Source: Nocardiopsis endophytica
GTDB lineage: Bacteria; Actinomycetota; Actinomycetes; Streptosporangiales; Streptosporangiaceae
NCBI RefSeq assembly: GCF_027706725.1
Contig: NZ_JAQFWQ010000005.1
Coordinates: 62,001 to 126,000, forward strand
Reading direction: 5' to 3'
Length of the DNA: 64,000 nucleotides
Of the stretch, positions 33,372-42,900 are shown piece by piece (position 1 is the stretch's first letter; each line of letters starts with the position of its first letter). The notes beneath the pieces are model-generated. The model was not told the DNA's origin. It ran no database searches and was given only the letters and a program-made list of their open reading frames with translations. Both the position numbers and the translations under genes were made by a program.

Positions 33372-34351
33372 CGCGTGATCCCCTCCAGCCCTTCCAGACC
33401 CTCCAGCGCCCTCGCGGCGTCGGCCGTCCTGCCCGACTCGTGCCGGGCCACCATCTCCATGTAGGCGTCCTCCAGGCTCGCCCGCCGCACCTCCAGGTCC
33501 GTGACCGCGTCGCCGTGCTGCTCCAGCAGCTCCCGCACGAACGCGGTGCCGTCGGGTGCCGCGTGGACGAACCGCTGCCCGTCCTGGACCCAGCGCACCT
33601 CGCTGCCGCTGCCGACCCGGCGGGCCAGCTCGTCGGCGCTCCCCTCGGCGACGATGCGCCCGTCGGCCAGGATGAGGATGCGGTCGGCCAGCTTCTCCGC
33701 CTCGTCCAGGTCGTGGGTGGTGAGCAGGATCGTGGTGCCCTCCTCGTCGGTGAGCCGGTGCACCAGGTCGTGGAAGTCGCGCCGGGCCTGCGGATCGAAC
33801 CCGGCCGTGGGCTCGTCCAGGAACAGCAGCTCGGGGCGGCCGACGATGCCCACGGCCACGTCCAGCCGCCGCCGCTGCCCGCCGGACAGCGAGGACACCT
33901 TCGCCCGCGCGTGGCCGGCCAGGCCGACCGTCTCCAGCAGGGCGTCCACGTCGCGGGGGCGGGGCCGGCCGGCGGTGGAGTAGGGCGCGTAGTGCGCGGC
34001 GAAGTGCGCCAGCAGCTCGCGCACCCGCCAGTTGCCGTGGTCGCGCCAGGACTGCAGGACGACTCCGAGCCGGGCCCGCCACGCCTCGCCGCCGACGGCC
34101 GGGTCGGCGCCGAGCACCGACACCTCGCCCGCCGAGCGCACGCGGAAGCCTTCGAGGATCTCGACGGTCGTGGTCTTGCCCGCGCCGTTGGGGCCGAGGA
34201 GGACGAGGACCTCGCCCGGGTCGGCGGTCAGGTCCACGCCCTTGAGCACGTCGTTGTCGCCGTAGCGCATTCGCAGGTCGCGGACGTCGATGGCGGGGCC
34301 CGAGTGCGGGGAGGCCGCCGTCGACGCCGAGGCGCCGTCGGTGAGAGCCAT
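33368..34351 (-). CDS. ABC transporter ATP-binding protein (DrrA-like)
   Basis: A 327-residue ATPase. Walker A GPNGAGKTTT, Q-loop VLQSWR, signature LSGGQRRRLDVA, Walker B LLFLDEPTAGFDP and the H-loop TTHD are all intact. The last ~90 residues form the regulatory region with the DrrA-type motif ASLEDAYMEMV. ATG 34351 follows a moderate AAAGG site. It heads the operon ATPase-permease-XRE; the -10 CATATAAC lies just upstream in a notably AT-rich stretch with a 20-bp dyad. Confidence 0.9.
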   Translation of the reverse strand: MALTDGASASTAASPHSGPAIDVRDLRMRYGDNDVLKGVDLTADPGEVLVLLGPNGAGKTTTVEILEGFRVRSAGEVSVLGADPAVGGEAWRARLGVVLQSWRDHGNWRVRELLAHFAAHYAPYSTAGRPRPRDVDALLETVGLAGHARAKVSSLSGGQRRRLDVAVGIVGRPELLFLDEPTAGFDPQARRDFHDLVHRLTDEEGTTILLTTHDLDEAEKLADRILILADGRIVAEGSADELARRVGSGSEVRWVQDGQRFVHAAPDGTAFVRELLEQHGDAVTDLEVRRASLEDAYMEMVARHESGRTADAARALEGLEGLEGITR

Positions 34352-34386
34352 GGAAGCACTGCCTTTCGTTATATGACTGCTTCTAT

Positions 34387-34406
34387 ATGTAGCACATGTA
34401 CTACAT
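34387..34406. promoter_or_regulatory. 20-bp dyad upstream of the ABC exporter operon
   Basis: ATGTAG-C-ACATGT-A-CTACAT is a palindrome with a single mismatched pair. It lies 36-55 bases before the ATPase start in AT-rich DNA with a -10-like CATATAAC downstream on the minus strand. It resembles operators of PadR, TetR or XRE repressors; the operon's own XRE protein is the natural candidate. Confidence 0.6.
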
Positions 34407-34610
34407 CCTCTCGCAAGACTGCTGTCCGAACGCGGACGGTGCCGCGGTTTCGTCCGACGGGCGGGGGCGGGGCGTACGATCCGCGCGGCGGGCGGTGCTC
34501 CGATGGCCGGATCGGCGGAGGTATGGGGGGCGATTACACCGCGTCCGGGCGTGGTGACAGAATCGCCCGACCGGTTCGCTCCCCGCACAGCGACGTGAAG
34601 GGACGCCCCT

Positions 34611-35900
34611 GTGTCCGACGGCTCCGCCCCCTCCTCCCCGACCCCGCAGGCGCCCGGACCGGTGGGCGGCGATCCGGCCGTGCGCGACTTCCGGCTCTTC
34701 CTGTCCTCCCACGTCAGCAACGAGCTCGGCGGCGCGGTCACCATGGTCGCGCTGCCGCTGACCGCGGTCGTCCTGATCGGCGCCACGCCGCTGCAGATGG
34801 GCCTGCTCGCCGCCGCCGAGCACGCCGCGTTCCTCCTGCTGGGCCTGCCCGCCGGGGCGTGGGTGGACCGGATGCGGCGCCGCACCGTGATGATGGCGGC
34901 CGACGCGGCGCGCCTGGTCCTGCTCGCCGCGGTGCCCGCCGCCCACCTGCTCGGCGTGCTGGACATGGCGGTGCTGGTCGTGGTCGCGCTGCTGCTGGGG
35001 TGCGCCCAGCTGTTCGGGGACGTCGCCGACCACTCCTATCTGCCCGGCCTGGTCGGTGAGGAGCGGCTGGTGCAGGGCAACGCCCGGCTGGAGGCGGTGC
35101 GCTCGGTGTCCGGCTTCGCCGGGCCGGGCATCGCCGGGACCGCGGTGCAGGTGTTCGGCACCGTCGGGGCCCTGGGTGCCAACGCGCTGACGGCGCTGAC
35201 CTCGCTGCTGTTCCTGGGGGCGATCCGCACCCGCGAGCCGGCCCCCGCCCCCGCGCGCCGGGCGGGCCTGGCCGGGCAGATCCGCGAGGGCGTGGCCTTC
35301 CTGCTCGGCCACCGCCTGCTGCGGCTGATCGTGCTGGAGACCGCGCTGATCAACCTCTTCATGAGCGCGATCTTCGCCATCGAGGTCCTGTTCCTGACCC
35401 GCACCGTGGGCCTGCCCCCGGTCGCGGTCGGCTGGATGATGAGCGGGGCCACCCTGGGCGGGCTGGCCGGGGCGGCGGTGACCGGGCGCCTGGCCGCGGC
35501 CGTGGGCCAGGCCCGGCTGATCTGGCTGGCACCGCTGGTGACCACGCCGTTCGGGCTGCTGCTGCCGCTGGCCGCGCCGGACTGGCGGGCCGGCCTGTTC
35601 GTGCTGGCCTCGGCGGTGATGGCGGCCGGGACCGTCTGCTACAACATCTGCCAGATTGCCTACCGGCAGCGGGAGTGCCCGCCGGAGCTGCTCGGGCGGA
35701 TGACCGCGACGATCCGCACCGTGGTGTGGGGAGTGATGCCGGTCAGCGGCCTGATGGGCGGGGCGGTGGCCGACGCGCTCGGGGTGCGCGAGGCGGTCGC
35801 GGTGTTCGCGGTGGCGATGGCGCTCAGCCCCCTGGTGCTGGTGTTCTCCCCGCTGCGCAGGATGCGCGGGTTCGACTCGCCGTCCCCGGAAGGGCACTGA
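34611..35900 (+). CDS. MFS exporter (DHA3-like)
   Basis: A 429-residue, 12-helix major facilitator protein. The loop 2-3 motif GAWVDRMRRRTVMMAADAAR and the motif ELGGAVTMVALP in helix 1 are those of the MFS_3/enterobactin exporter-type family of drug and siderophore efflux proteins. GTG 34611 follows GAAGGGA. Upstream, GGGCGATT and AATCGCCC arms flank the 34530s and may be an operator. Substrate unknown. Confidence 0.87.
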   Translation: MSDGSAPSSPTPQAPGPVGGDPAVRDFRLFLSSHVSNELGGAVTMVALPLTAVVLIGATPLQMGLLAAAEHAAFLLLGLPAGAWVDRMRRRTVMMAADAARLVLLAAVPAAHLLGVLDMAVLVVVALLLGCAQLFGDVADHSYLPGLVGEERLVQGNARLEAVRSVSGFAGPGIAGTAVQVFGTVGALGANALTALTSLLFLGAIRTREPAPAPARRAGLAGQIREGVAFLLGHRLLRLIVLETALINLFMSAIFAIEVLFLTRTVGLPPVAVGWMMSGATLGGLAGAAVTGRLAAAVGQARLIWLAPLVTTPFGLLLPLAAPDWRAGLFVLASAVMAAGTVCYNICQIAYRQRECPPELLGRMTATIRTVVWGVMPVSGLMGGAVADALGVREAVAVFAVAMALSPLVLVFSPLRRMRGFDSPSPEGH

Positions 35901-35974
35901 CAGCCGGCGGCAAGGCCCCGGCAAGCGGCGGGGGGCACCGTGGGGGCATCGGCCCACACGGAGGAGGGAACCCC

Positions 35975-36883
35975 ATGGGAACCAGCACGCTGCACGACGT
36001 CCCCGCCCCGCCCGACGTGCCCCCGCCCGGCCCGGAGTTCGGCTGGGAGTCGGCCGGCCTCGACCTGGACGCCTACCTGGAGCGCATCGGCCACACCGGC
36101 CCCGTCCGCGCCGACCTGGCCACACTGCGGGCGCTGGTCCGCGCGCACACCGAGAGCCTCCCCTTCGAGAACCTCGACGTGCTGCTCCGCGGAGGCGTCT
36201 CCCTGGCCATCGGCGACCTGCAGGACAAGCTGGTGCGCCGCCGCCGCGGCGGGTACTGCCACGAGCTCAACGGCCTGCTCGCCACGGTGCTCGACCGCAT
36301 CGGGTTCACGGTGACCGCGCTCAGCGCCCGGATGCTGTTCGGGGCCGACGCGACGCGGCTCCGGCCGGTCGGCCACACCCTGCTCCGGGTCGACGTCCCG
36401 GGCGAGGGCGCCTGGATCGTCGACACCGGGGTCGGCGGCTGGGGGCCGAACGCGCCCCTGCCGCTCCGGAACGGGGCGCAGGTGCGGGCGGGGGACTGGC
36501 TCTACCGCCTGGACCGCACGGCGCGCGGGTGGATGGTGCGGCTGCTGCGGCACGACGGGTGGTTCAACGTCCACCTGTTCACGCTGGAGCCGTTCTACCG
36601 CCCCGACATGGCCGACTTCGAATACATCGCCTCGCACCACCCGCGCTCGCCGTTCACCCGGATGCTCTCGGTGCAGCGCAACGGCGCCTCCGAGCGGGTC
36701 GTGCTGACCGACCGCCGCCTGGAGACGCACCGCCCGGACCGGGCCCCCGAGGCGCGGGACCTCGCCCCCGAGGAGCTTCCCGGCGTCCTGCGCGAGGTCT
36801 TCGGCCTGCACCTGCCGAGGGAGGACGAGGAGGCCCTGGTCCGCTTCGCCGCCCGGGCACCGGAGGGCCAGGAGCTCGAGTGA
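35975..36883 (+). CDS. arylamine N-acetyltransferase
   Basis: A 302-residue NAT-family enzyme. The catalytic triad is present as Cys95 in RRGGYCHELN, His134 in RPVGHTLL and Asp150 in WIVDTGVGG. It moves acetyl from acetyl-CoA to arylamines or hydrazines; related amide synthases close ansamycin macrocycles, but no polyketide genes are near. GGAGGAGGGAA precedes the ATG. Ends before a hairpin at 36889. Confidence 0.92.
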   Translation: MGTSTLHDVPAPPDVPPPGPEFGWESAGLDLDAYLERIGHTGPVRADLATLRALVRAHTESLPFENLDVLLRGGVSLAIGDLQDKLVRRRRGGYCHELNGLLATVLDRIGFTVTALSARMLFGADATRLRPVGHTLLRVDVPGEGAWIVDTGVGGWGPNAPLPLRNGAQVRAGDWLYRLDRTARGWMVRLLRHDGWFNVHLFTLEPFYRPDMADFEYIASHHPRSPFTRMLSVQRNGASERVVLTDRRLETHRPDRAPEARDLAPEELPGVLREVFGLHLPREDEEALVRFAARAPEGQELE

Positions 36884-36888
36884 GCCGC

Positions 36889-36934
36889 TCCGGCCGGGCC
36901 CGATCCCGGACCGCCCGGGAATCGGGCGGCCGGA
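36889..36934 (+). terminator. hairpin after the N-acetyltransferase
   Basis: TCCGGCCGGGCCCGAT (36889-36904) pairs with ATCGGGC-GGCCGGA (36921-36934) with a bulge. A U-less terminator separating the NAT gene from the VMAP system is likely. Confidence 0.5.
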
Positions 36935-37031
36935 ACCGGCCTCTGGGCCCAGGACCCCGCACCGGGCCCTTGAAGGGCTCCGGCCGCCTGCCGTTGGATG
37001 GGACGACGCGCAGGGCCGAAGGAAGGTGGTC

Positions 37032-38891
37032 GTGTCCGTTCACCCATGGGCGCTCCGCATCCTGGCCCGGGTCCAGGACAGGGACAGGGCCATCGGAACG
37101 GGGGTCCTCCTCCCCGGGGGCCGAGCCCTCACGTGCGCCCATGTGGTGGACAGGCTCCGGGAGGGGGAGACGGTCGCCGTGGACAGCCCGTCCTACATAA
37201 GGCAGGCCTGGTCCACCGCGGCCGCCGTCGAGCGCTCCCTCGGCGGTGACGGCATCGACGCCGCGCTGCTGCGCTTGGAATCCCCCGCGCCCGCACCGAT
37301 GCGGGGCGCGCCGCTGCGCAGGCTCGGCCCGTCCGCCTCCTCCGAACGCCCCGTGCGCACCTGCGGGTACCCGAGGAACGGCGCCGTCTCGATCTGGAGC
37401 GACCACGTTCTCATGGGCCGCGGCGGCAGGCCCGGCCTCCTGCAGCTGGGCCGGAGGGCCGGGTCGGAGCCCATAGCCGTCGGCTGCAGTGGCAGCGGGG
37501 TCCTCGACAAGGCGACCGGAGCGGTCATAGGCCTGGTCACCAGCTCCTACGGCCGGGAGGACGCCGATCCCAGAACCTCCTTCATGCTCCCCGCCGACGC
37601 GGTGCTGGACGCCCTTCCCGAGCTCGGTTCCGCCGAGGCCGGCGTCCTGGCGGACGCCGCCGATGCGCAGTGGGACGACGAGGACCTGCTCCCGGTGAAG
37701 GAGCGGAACGAGGCGCTGCGCCTGCTCAGCGGGGTCCGCCCCGGGCGTATGGAGACGCTCGTGCGGTTGGCGGCCCCGGGCGGTGAGTACGCCGACCAGG
37801 CCCACGACGCGGCCGGGGCCCTGCTCCGCCTCTTGGACCACAACGCCGGTGCCAGCGGTGTCCCGCCCTACCTCATCTTCGCCGACCTCGTCCTGGCCGA
37901 CGCGGAGGCCGGGGGCACCCGGTCCAGCGGTCCCGTGCCGGACGTCCGCGAGCTCCGGGCCTGGGTCGAGGCGCAGACGGCGCGCATCGAGCGGCACGGC
38001 GCCGAAGAGGCGCGGGTCGTCCTGGCCGACACGCGCACCGCCGTGTCCGCCGTCGGCGGCGACTGCCACGTCCTCGTGCGGATCGAGCGCTACGGGGACC
38101 GCGACGACGGCGAGCTGCGGCACGTGACCGCCTGGCGCAGCGGGCCGAGGCGATGGGACCCCGAGCGCGTCGTGAACGTGATCGTGCACGCCGACGAACT
38201 GGCGGCGCGGGCCGCCGGGGCCGTCGCCGAGGCCGAGGAGGGGTGGCTGGCACAGCAGGACGGCGACCTCCTCGTCGAGGTCGCACTGCCCGTGGAGTTC
38301 CTCGACCTGGAAGTGGAGTCCTGGCCTTACCCCGTGGCGGGCGGGGACGGCGGAGCCGCTCCGCACACGGCCGCGCTGGGGGACGAGCGCGACGTCGTCG
38401 TACGGGGCCTCACCGGGCCGCGTACCGGATGGAAGGCGTGGCAGGCGCGGTGGGCGCCCCTGAACGCCTCGGCCCGCCCGCGCGTGCACTGGGTTCCGGT
38501 GGACACCGGCCGGGAGGACGGATGGCGCAAGCGGATCCATTCCGCCTTGGGCGCGGACACCGGGTCCTCCCTCGCCGTCCTGGGGCCCGGGATCGCGACC
38601 GAGGCGGGCCGGGCCGCGCTCGGCAGCGCACTCGCCCTCGGTTACCCGTTCCTGGTGTGGGACCGCTGCGGCCCGCTCGACCGGTCCTTCCTCGACCACT
38701 TGGAGGAGGCGATGCCGACGCGGCCCGGAGTACCGGGTGCCCTGTCGGTGAGACAGGCCATTTCGCACTTGCGGCGGTCGGGCCGCAGCGCCGACGATGG
38801 TGGGGCGCCGCCGTGGAGACCCGTGCTCCTCCACGAGGACCTGCACCGCCCGGTTCCGTCGATCGCCGCCGACCCTCGTGATCACCGCTAG
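37032..38891 (+). CDS. trypsin-like protease fused to VMAP (vWA-MoxR-associated protein) C-terminal module
   Basis: A 619-residue protein. Residues ~1-200 form a trypsin-like serine protease with His37 (TCAHVVD), Asp76 (GIDAALLRL) and Ser153 (GCSGSGVLD), so the triad is intact. A ~60-residue helical unit near 215-280 resembles an effector-associated domain. From ~300 to 619 it matches the VMAP middle and C-terminal regions: HVLVRIERYG, VHWVPVDTGREDGW, LALGYPFLVWDRCGP. No signal peptide, so the protease acts inside the cell. GTG 37032 is chosen because GAAGGAAGG ends five bases before; GTG 37026 overlaps that site. It is the first gene of the VMAP-MoxR-vWA/NB-ARC operon and the probable effector. 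Confidence 0.85.
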   Translation: MSVHPWALRILARVQDRDRAIGTGVLLPGGRALTCAHVVDRLREGETVAVDSPSYIRQAWSTAAAVERSLGGDGIDAALLRLESPAPAPMRGAPLRRLGPSASSERPVRTCGYPRNGAVSIWSDHVLMGRGGRPGLLQLGRRAGSEPIAVGCSGSGVLDKATGAVIGLVTSSYGREDADPRTSFMLPADAVLDALPELGSAEAGVLADAADAQWDDEDLLPVKERNEALRLLSGVRPGRMETLVRLAAPGGEYADQAHDAAGALLRLLDHNAGASGVPPYLIFADLVLADAEAGGTRSSGPVPDVRELRAWVEAQTARIERHGAEEARVVLADTRTAVSAVGGDCHVLVRIERYGDRDDGELRHVTAWRSGPRRWDPERVVNVIVHADELAARAAGAVAEAEEGWLAQQDGDLLVEVALPVEFLDLEVESWPYPVAGGDGGAAPHTAALGDERDVVVRGLTGPRTGWKAWQARWAPLNASARPRVHWVPVDTGREDGWRKRIHSALGADTGSSLAVLGPGIATEAGRAALGSALALGYPFLVWDRCGPLDRSFLDHLEEAMPTRPGVPGALSVRQAISHLRRSGRSADDGGAPPWRPVLLHEDLHRPVPSIAADPRDHR

Positions 38892-38901
38892 GGAGCCCCC
38901 G

Positions 38902-39987
38902 TTGGACGATGCGACCACATCCGGTGCCGCCCCCGAGGCCGGGCCCACGGGCCGGGGCTGGTGGATCTACCAGGGGACGGGGGTCCCCCGTCCGGAACCG
39001 CTCGCCGACGTGCTGCCGCCCCCTCCGCCGTGGCGGGACTTCTCCGGCGGCCCCTTGCAGGACCCTCCCCCCGCGGACGAGGAGGGGTACACGCGGCGCC
39101 TGGGCGCCCTCGGCGGGGCCCCGGTCCCCGTGGACCGCGCGGAGCCGGACGCCGTCAACGCCGCGCTCTACCTGAGACGCCCGCTCATCGTGACCGGTCC
39201 GCCGGGCGCGGGCAAGTCCACGCTGGCCTACCGGGTCGGCCGCGAGCTGGGCCTGGGCAGAGTGCTGCGGTGGCCGGTGTCGAGCGGGAGCTCGCTGCGC
39301 CAGGCGCTCTACACCTACGACCCGATCGGCCGCGTCCACGACATCGCCGCCGAAGCCGAGCCGCCCCCCGGCATCGGCGACTACCTGCGGCTGGGGCCGC
39401 TCGGCACGGCGCTGCTGCCGCAGGCGCTGCCCCGCGTACTGCTCGTCGACGAGATCGACAAGGGCGACCTGGACCTGGCCAACGACCTGCTGGACGTGAT
39501 CGAGGAGGGCGAGTTCGCCGTCCCCGAGCTGGCCCGCACCGCCGACGGCGAGCAGGAGGCGCGGGTGCGCACCGACGACCCCGGCCGGTGGGCCCTGGTC
39601 CGCGGGGGGCGGGTCCGGTGCCGGGAGTTCCCGCTGGTCGTGATGACCAGCAACGGCGAGCGCGAGTTCCCGGACGCGTTCAAGCGCCGCTGCCTGCACG
39701 TGGACATGGGCCCACCGGACGCCGGGCGCCTGGAGGCGATGGTGGGGGCCCACTTCCGCCGCCGCTTCGAGGGGGAGTGGACGCAGGAGCGGGCCGACCG
39801 GGCCAGAGACCTGGTCCAGCGCTTCCTGGGCCGCAGTGGGGAGGCGGGGCCGCTCACCGCCGACCAGCTCCTCAACGCCGTGCACATCACGATGAGCGCC
39901 CCGGAGGCCGCCGCTGTCGGGGACGAGGTCCTCGACTTCCTGTGGCGCGGCGTGGACGGCGCGCGGGACGAGGGGCGGTGGACATGA
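38902..39987 (+). CDS. MoxR-type AAA+ ATPase of the VMAP system
   Basis: A 361-residue ATPase. A 70-residue Pro-rich start is followed by Walker A GPPGAGKS (~99-106), sensor region YDPIGR, Walker B VLLVDEIDKG (~179-188), sensor 1 VVMTSNGEREFP and the arginine finger FKRRCLHVDM. This is the MoxR branch seen with vWA and VMAP partners. The TTG start has GGGAG six bases upstream; ten bases separate it from the protease gene. Its stop overlaps the start of the NB-ARC-TPR gene (ATGA). It likely remodels or gates the vWA and protease parts using ATP. Confidence 0.88.
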   Translation: MDDATTSGAAPEAGPTGRGWWIYQGTGVPRPEPLADVLPPPPPWRDFSGGPLQDPPPADEEGYTRRLGALGGAPVPVDRAEPDAVNAALYLRRPLIVTGPPGAGKSTLAYRVGRELGLGRVLRWPVSSGSSLRQALYTYDPIGRVHDIAAEAEPPPGIGDYLRLGPLGTALLPQALPRVLLVDEIDKGDLDLANDLLDVIEEGEFAVPELARTADGEQEARVRTDDPGRWALVRGGRVRCREFPLVVMTSNGEREFPDAFKRRCLHVDMGPPDAGRLEAMVGAHFRRRFEGEWTQERADRARDLVQRFLGRSGEAGPLTADQLLNAVHITMSAPEAAAVGDEVLDFLWRGVDGARDEGRWT

Positions 39988-42900
39988 CACCGGCCGACGG
40001 GCCGGCCTCCGTCGGGACCGCCGCCGAGTGGGCCGACGCGGTGTGGCTCGCCGCGCGGATCGACGAGGCCGAGCGGATCCGGGCCCCCGACGATGAGGGT
40101 CCGGACGATGAGGCCCTGGACGATGCGGCGCCTCCGCGGGGGAGCGGCGCTCCGGCGGGACCCGCCCGCGACGCACCGCTTCCGGAGGTTCCGGAGTCCC
40201 CGGGGGGCCAGGAGCGGACGGAGGCGGAGGACGGCCCGGACCTCGTCTCCGTGCACGTCGGTCCCGGTGCCGCCGCGGACGGCGCGGTGCCGGTGCAGGC
40301 GGTGGCGACCGCGCCGCCGGAGGACCGCCTCGACCAGGCCGCCGTCGAGCGCGCCCTGCGGCCGCTCGCGGCCCTTGAGGACGCCCCCGAGGCCGTCTTG
40401 GACGAGGAGGCCACCGCGCGCACGGCGGCCGCGACACGGCGCTGGCTCCCCCGCACCCGCCCGGCACGGACCCGCCGGTTCCGGCTGCTGTCCCTGCGCG
40501 AGGACTCCCTGACGATGCGGTTCCACGCGTCCGTGCTCGACGAGTTCGACCGGATCCTGGACGGGCGCGGCATCTTCGCCGACGTGCGCCGGTTCCGCTG
40601 CCGCCCCCGCGAGGACGTCCCGGAGGAGGCCCCGGCGGAGTGGTCCACCGCCGAGCGCGCGATCGCCGCCGCAGACCCCGGGGCGGTCCTGCTCGTCGCC
40701 ACCGACGGCCTGTCCTCCGAGTGGCGTTCCGGCCGGTTCCAGCGGCGCCTGGCCCGGTGGTCCGCACGCCACCTGGTGGCCCTGGTGAACGTGCACCCGC
40801 GCCGCCAGTGGGAGCGGACCTGGCTCGACACGCGCCGCGCGCGGCTGGACCGCCCCGCCGACGACGGGCGCGGCGGGGCCGTGCCCACCGCCCGCCTGAC
40901 CGCACGGCTGACCGATCCCGGTGAGCGGAGCCCGTTCCTCGCCCCTCCGGCCCACGGCTCCTTCCCGGTGCCGGTGCTCGCCTTCCCCGACGCTCTGGCG
41001 GACTTCGCCCGGTTCGCCGCAGGGCAGCCGGTCCCCGGCGGGTTCCATACGCGCGTGCTCCCCGTCCGGTCGGACGGGAAGCACACCGACGACGGTCCCG
41101 GTGCCGTGGAGGGGCCGGAGGAGTCGGCCGAGCAGGCGGTGGGGCGATTCCGTGCCGAAGCCTCGGATACCGCGTTCCGCCTGCTGCGCGCACTCGCCGC
41201 CGTTCCGATCAGCCTTCCCGTGATTCAGGCCGTCCGGCAGGCGGTGGTCCCGGAGGCGGGCAGGCCGCACATCGCCGAGGTCATGGGCGGCGGGTTGATC
41301 CGCCGCGCGAGCGCACGGCGCGGCGCGAGTCCGTCCCTGGTGATCGAGTCGAAGGCCCGGGAGCTCCTCCTCTCCCTCGGCCGCCGGTCCGAGACGCTGA
41401 AGGCGCTTGCGGCGTGGGCGCGGTCGGTCCGTGATGAGATGCCCTGGGTGGTGGCGTTCGAGGCCGCTCTCGCGGCGCCGTCCACGGGCTTCACCGCGTC
41501 CATCCCGGACTCCTCGATTCCGCAGGCGCGGATAGTGGCCGATTCGCTACGCTCGGTGTCGGGGATCCATCTGCGCCTAGCAACCCGCCTGACCTGCGCC
41601 ATCGTCCCTCCCGAACGGACCAGTGCCGCCGCATCGAGAGAGAGCCCGCCGACGATGACGTCCGCCGACTCCGAGCCCACCGCCCCCGCACTCCTGGCCG
41701 ACGCCGACGAGCCGCGGAACACCGAGGACGTATCCGCGGAGGTGCCCGCCGCCAGGACGGCGGTCGGTGATGAGGGGACGGGTCCCGGGACAGGCCCCTC
41801 CACCCCCCGATACACCACTGGAGATCCGTTGGCCGCAGCACGCTCTGTACCCCCCGTGGCGGCGATCCGGCACGACCCGTCCGACCCGCCGCCGGTCTGG
41901 TCGCCGTCGATCCCGCAGAAGAACCGCAGCTTCGTCGGGCGGACGGAGGAGCTGGAGGAGCTGCACACCCGCCTGGTCGAGGGGACGACCAGCATCCTCC
42001 CCGAAGCGGTATGGGGGATGGGCGGCGTGGGCAAGACGCAGCTCGCCGTCGAGTACCTCTACCGCCACCAGAGCGACTACGACCTGGTGTGGTGGGTGCC
42101 GGCGTCGAGCACGGGCGAGATGATGCGCTCGCTGAGCGACCTCGCCAGAACCCTGGAGCTCCCCGTCGGCGCCTCCCCCGACCAGGCGGTCCCCGCGGTG
42201 CTGGAGGCCCTCAGGCGCGGCACGCCCTACCGCAAGTGGCTCATGGTGTACGACAACGCCGACAGTCCCCAGATGGTCAACGAGTACCTGCCGGCGGGCG
42301 GACCGGGGCGCGTCCTCATCACCTCCCGCAACCGGGACTGGGAGCGCACCACGAGGGCCATGGAGGTCGACGTCTTCGAGCGGGAGGAGAGCCGGGAGCT
42401 CATCCGGCTCCGCCGACCGGACATCTCCGACGCGGACGCCGACCGTGTCGCCGAGGTCCTGGGCCACCTGCCCTTGGCGGTGGAACAGGCCGCGGTGTGG
42501 CTGCTGCAGACCGACATGAACGCCGACGACTACCTGGAGGCCTTCGAGGCCGAGAGCGAAGCGCTGCTCAACATTCCGGACCTGACCGAGTACGGCCCGG
42601 TCACCGCGGCGTGGAACCTGTCGCTCAGCCATTTGGAGCAGAAGAACCCGGCCGCGCTGAGGCTGCTGCAGATCTGCGCCTTCCTGGCGCCGGTGCCCAT
42701 CCCGAAGCGCTACTTCAAGGCGGCGCGCGGGGCCGAACTGCCTCCGGAGCTGCGGTCCATCCTCAACAGTCCGGTGGCATTGAGCAGTGCCATGCGCGAC
42801 ATCGGCCAGCTCTCGCTCGCACGGTTGGACCACCGGGAGGGCAGCCTCACGATGCACCGGCTGGTCCAGCAGAGCCTCCGCTACCGGATGAGCCCCGAGG

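Noticed and set aside
38410-41193. Long minus-strand frame opposite the MoxR and NB-ARC genes
   Set aside because: Arg/Pro/Gly-rich shadow without start context; the sense genes have Walker and other motifs.
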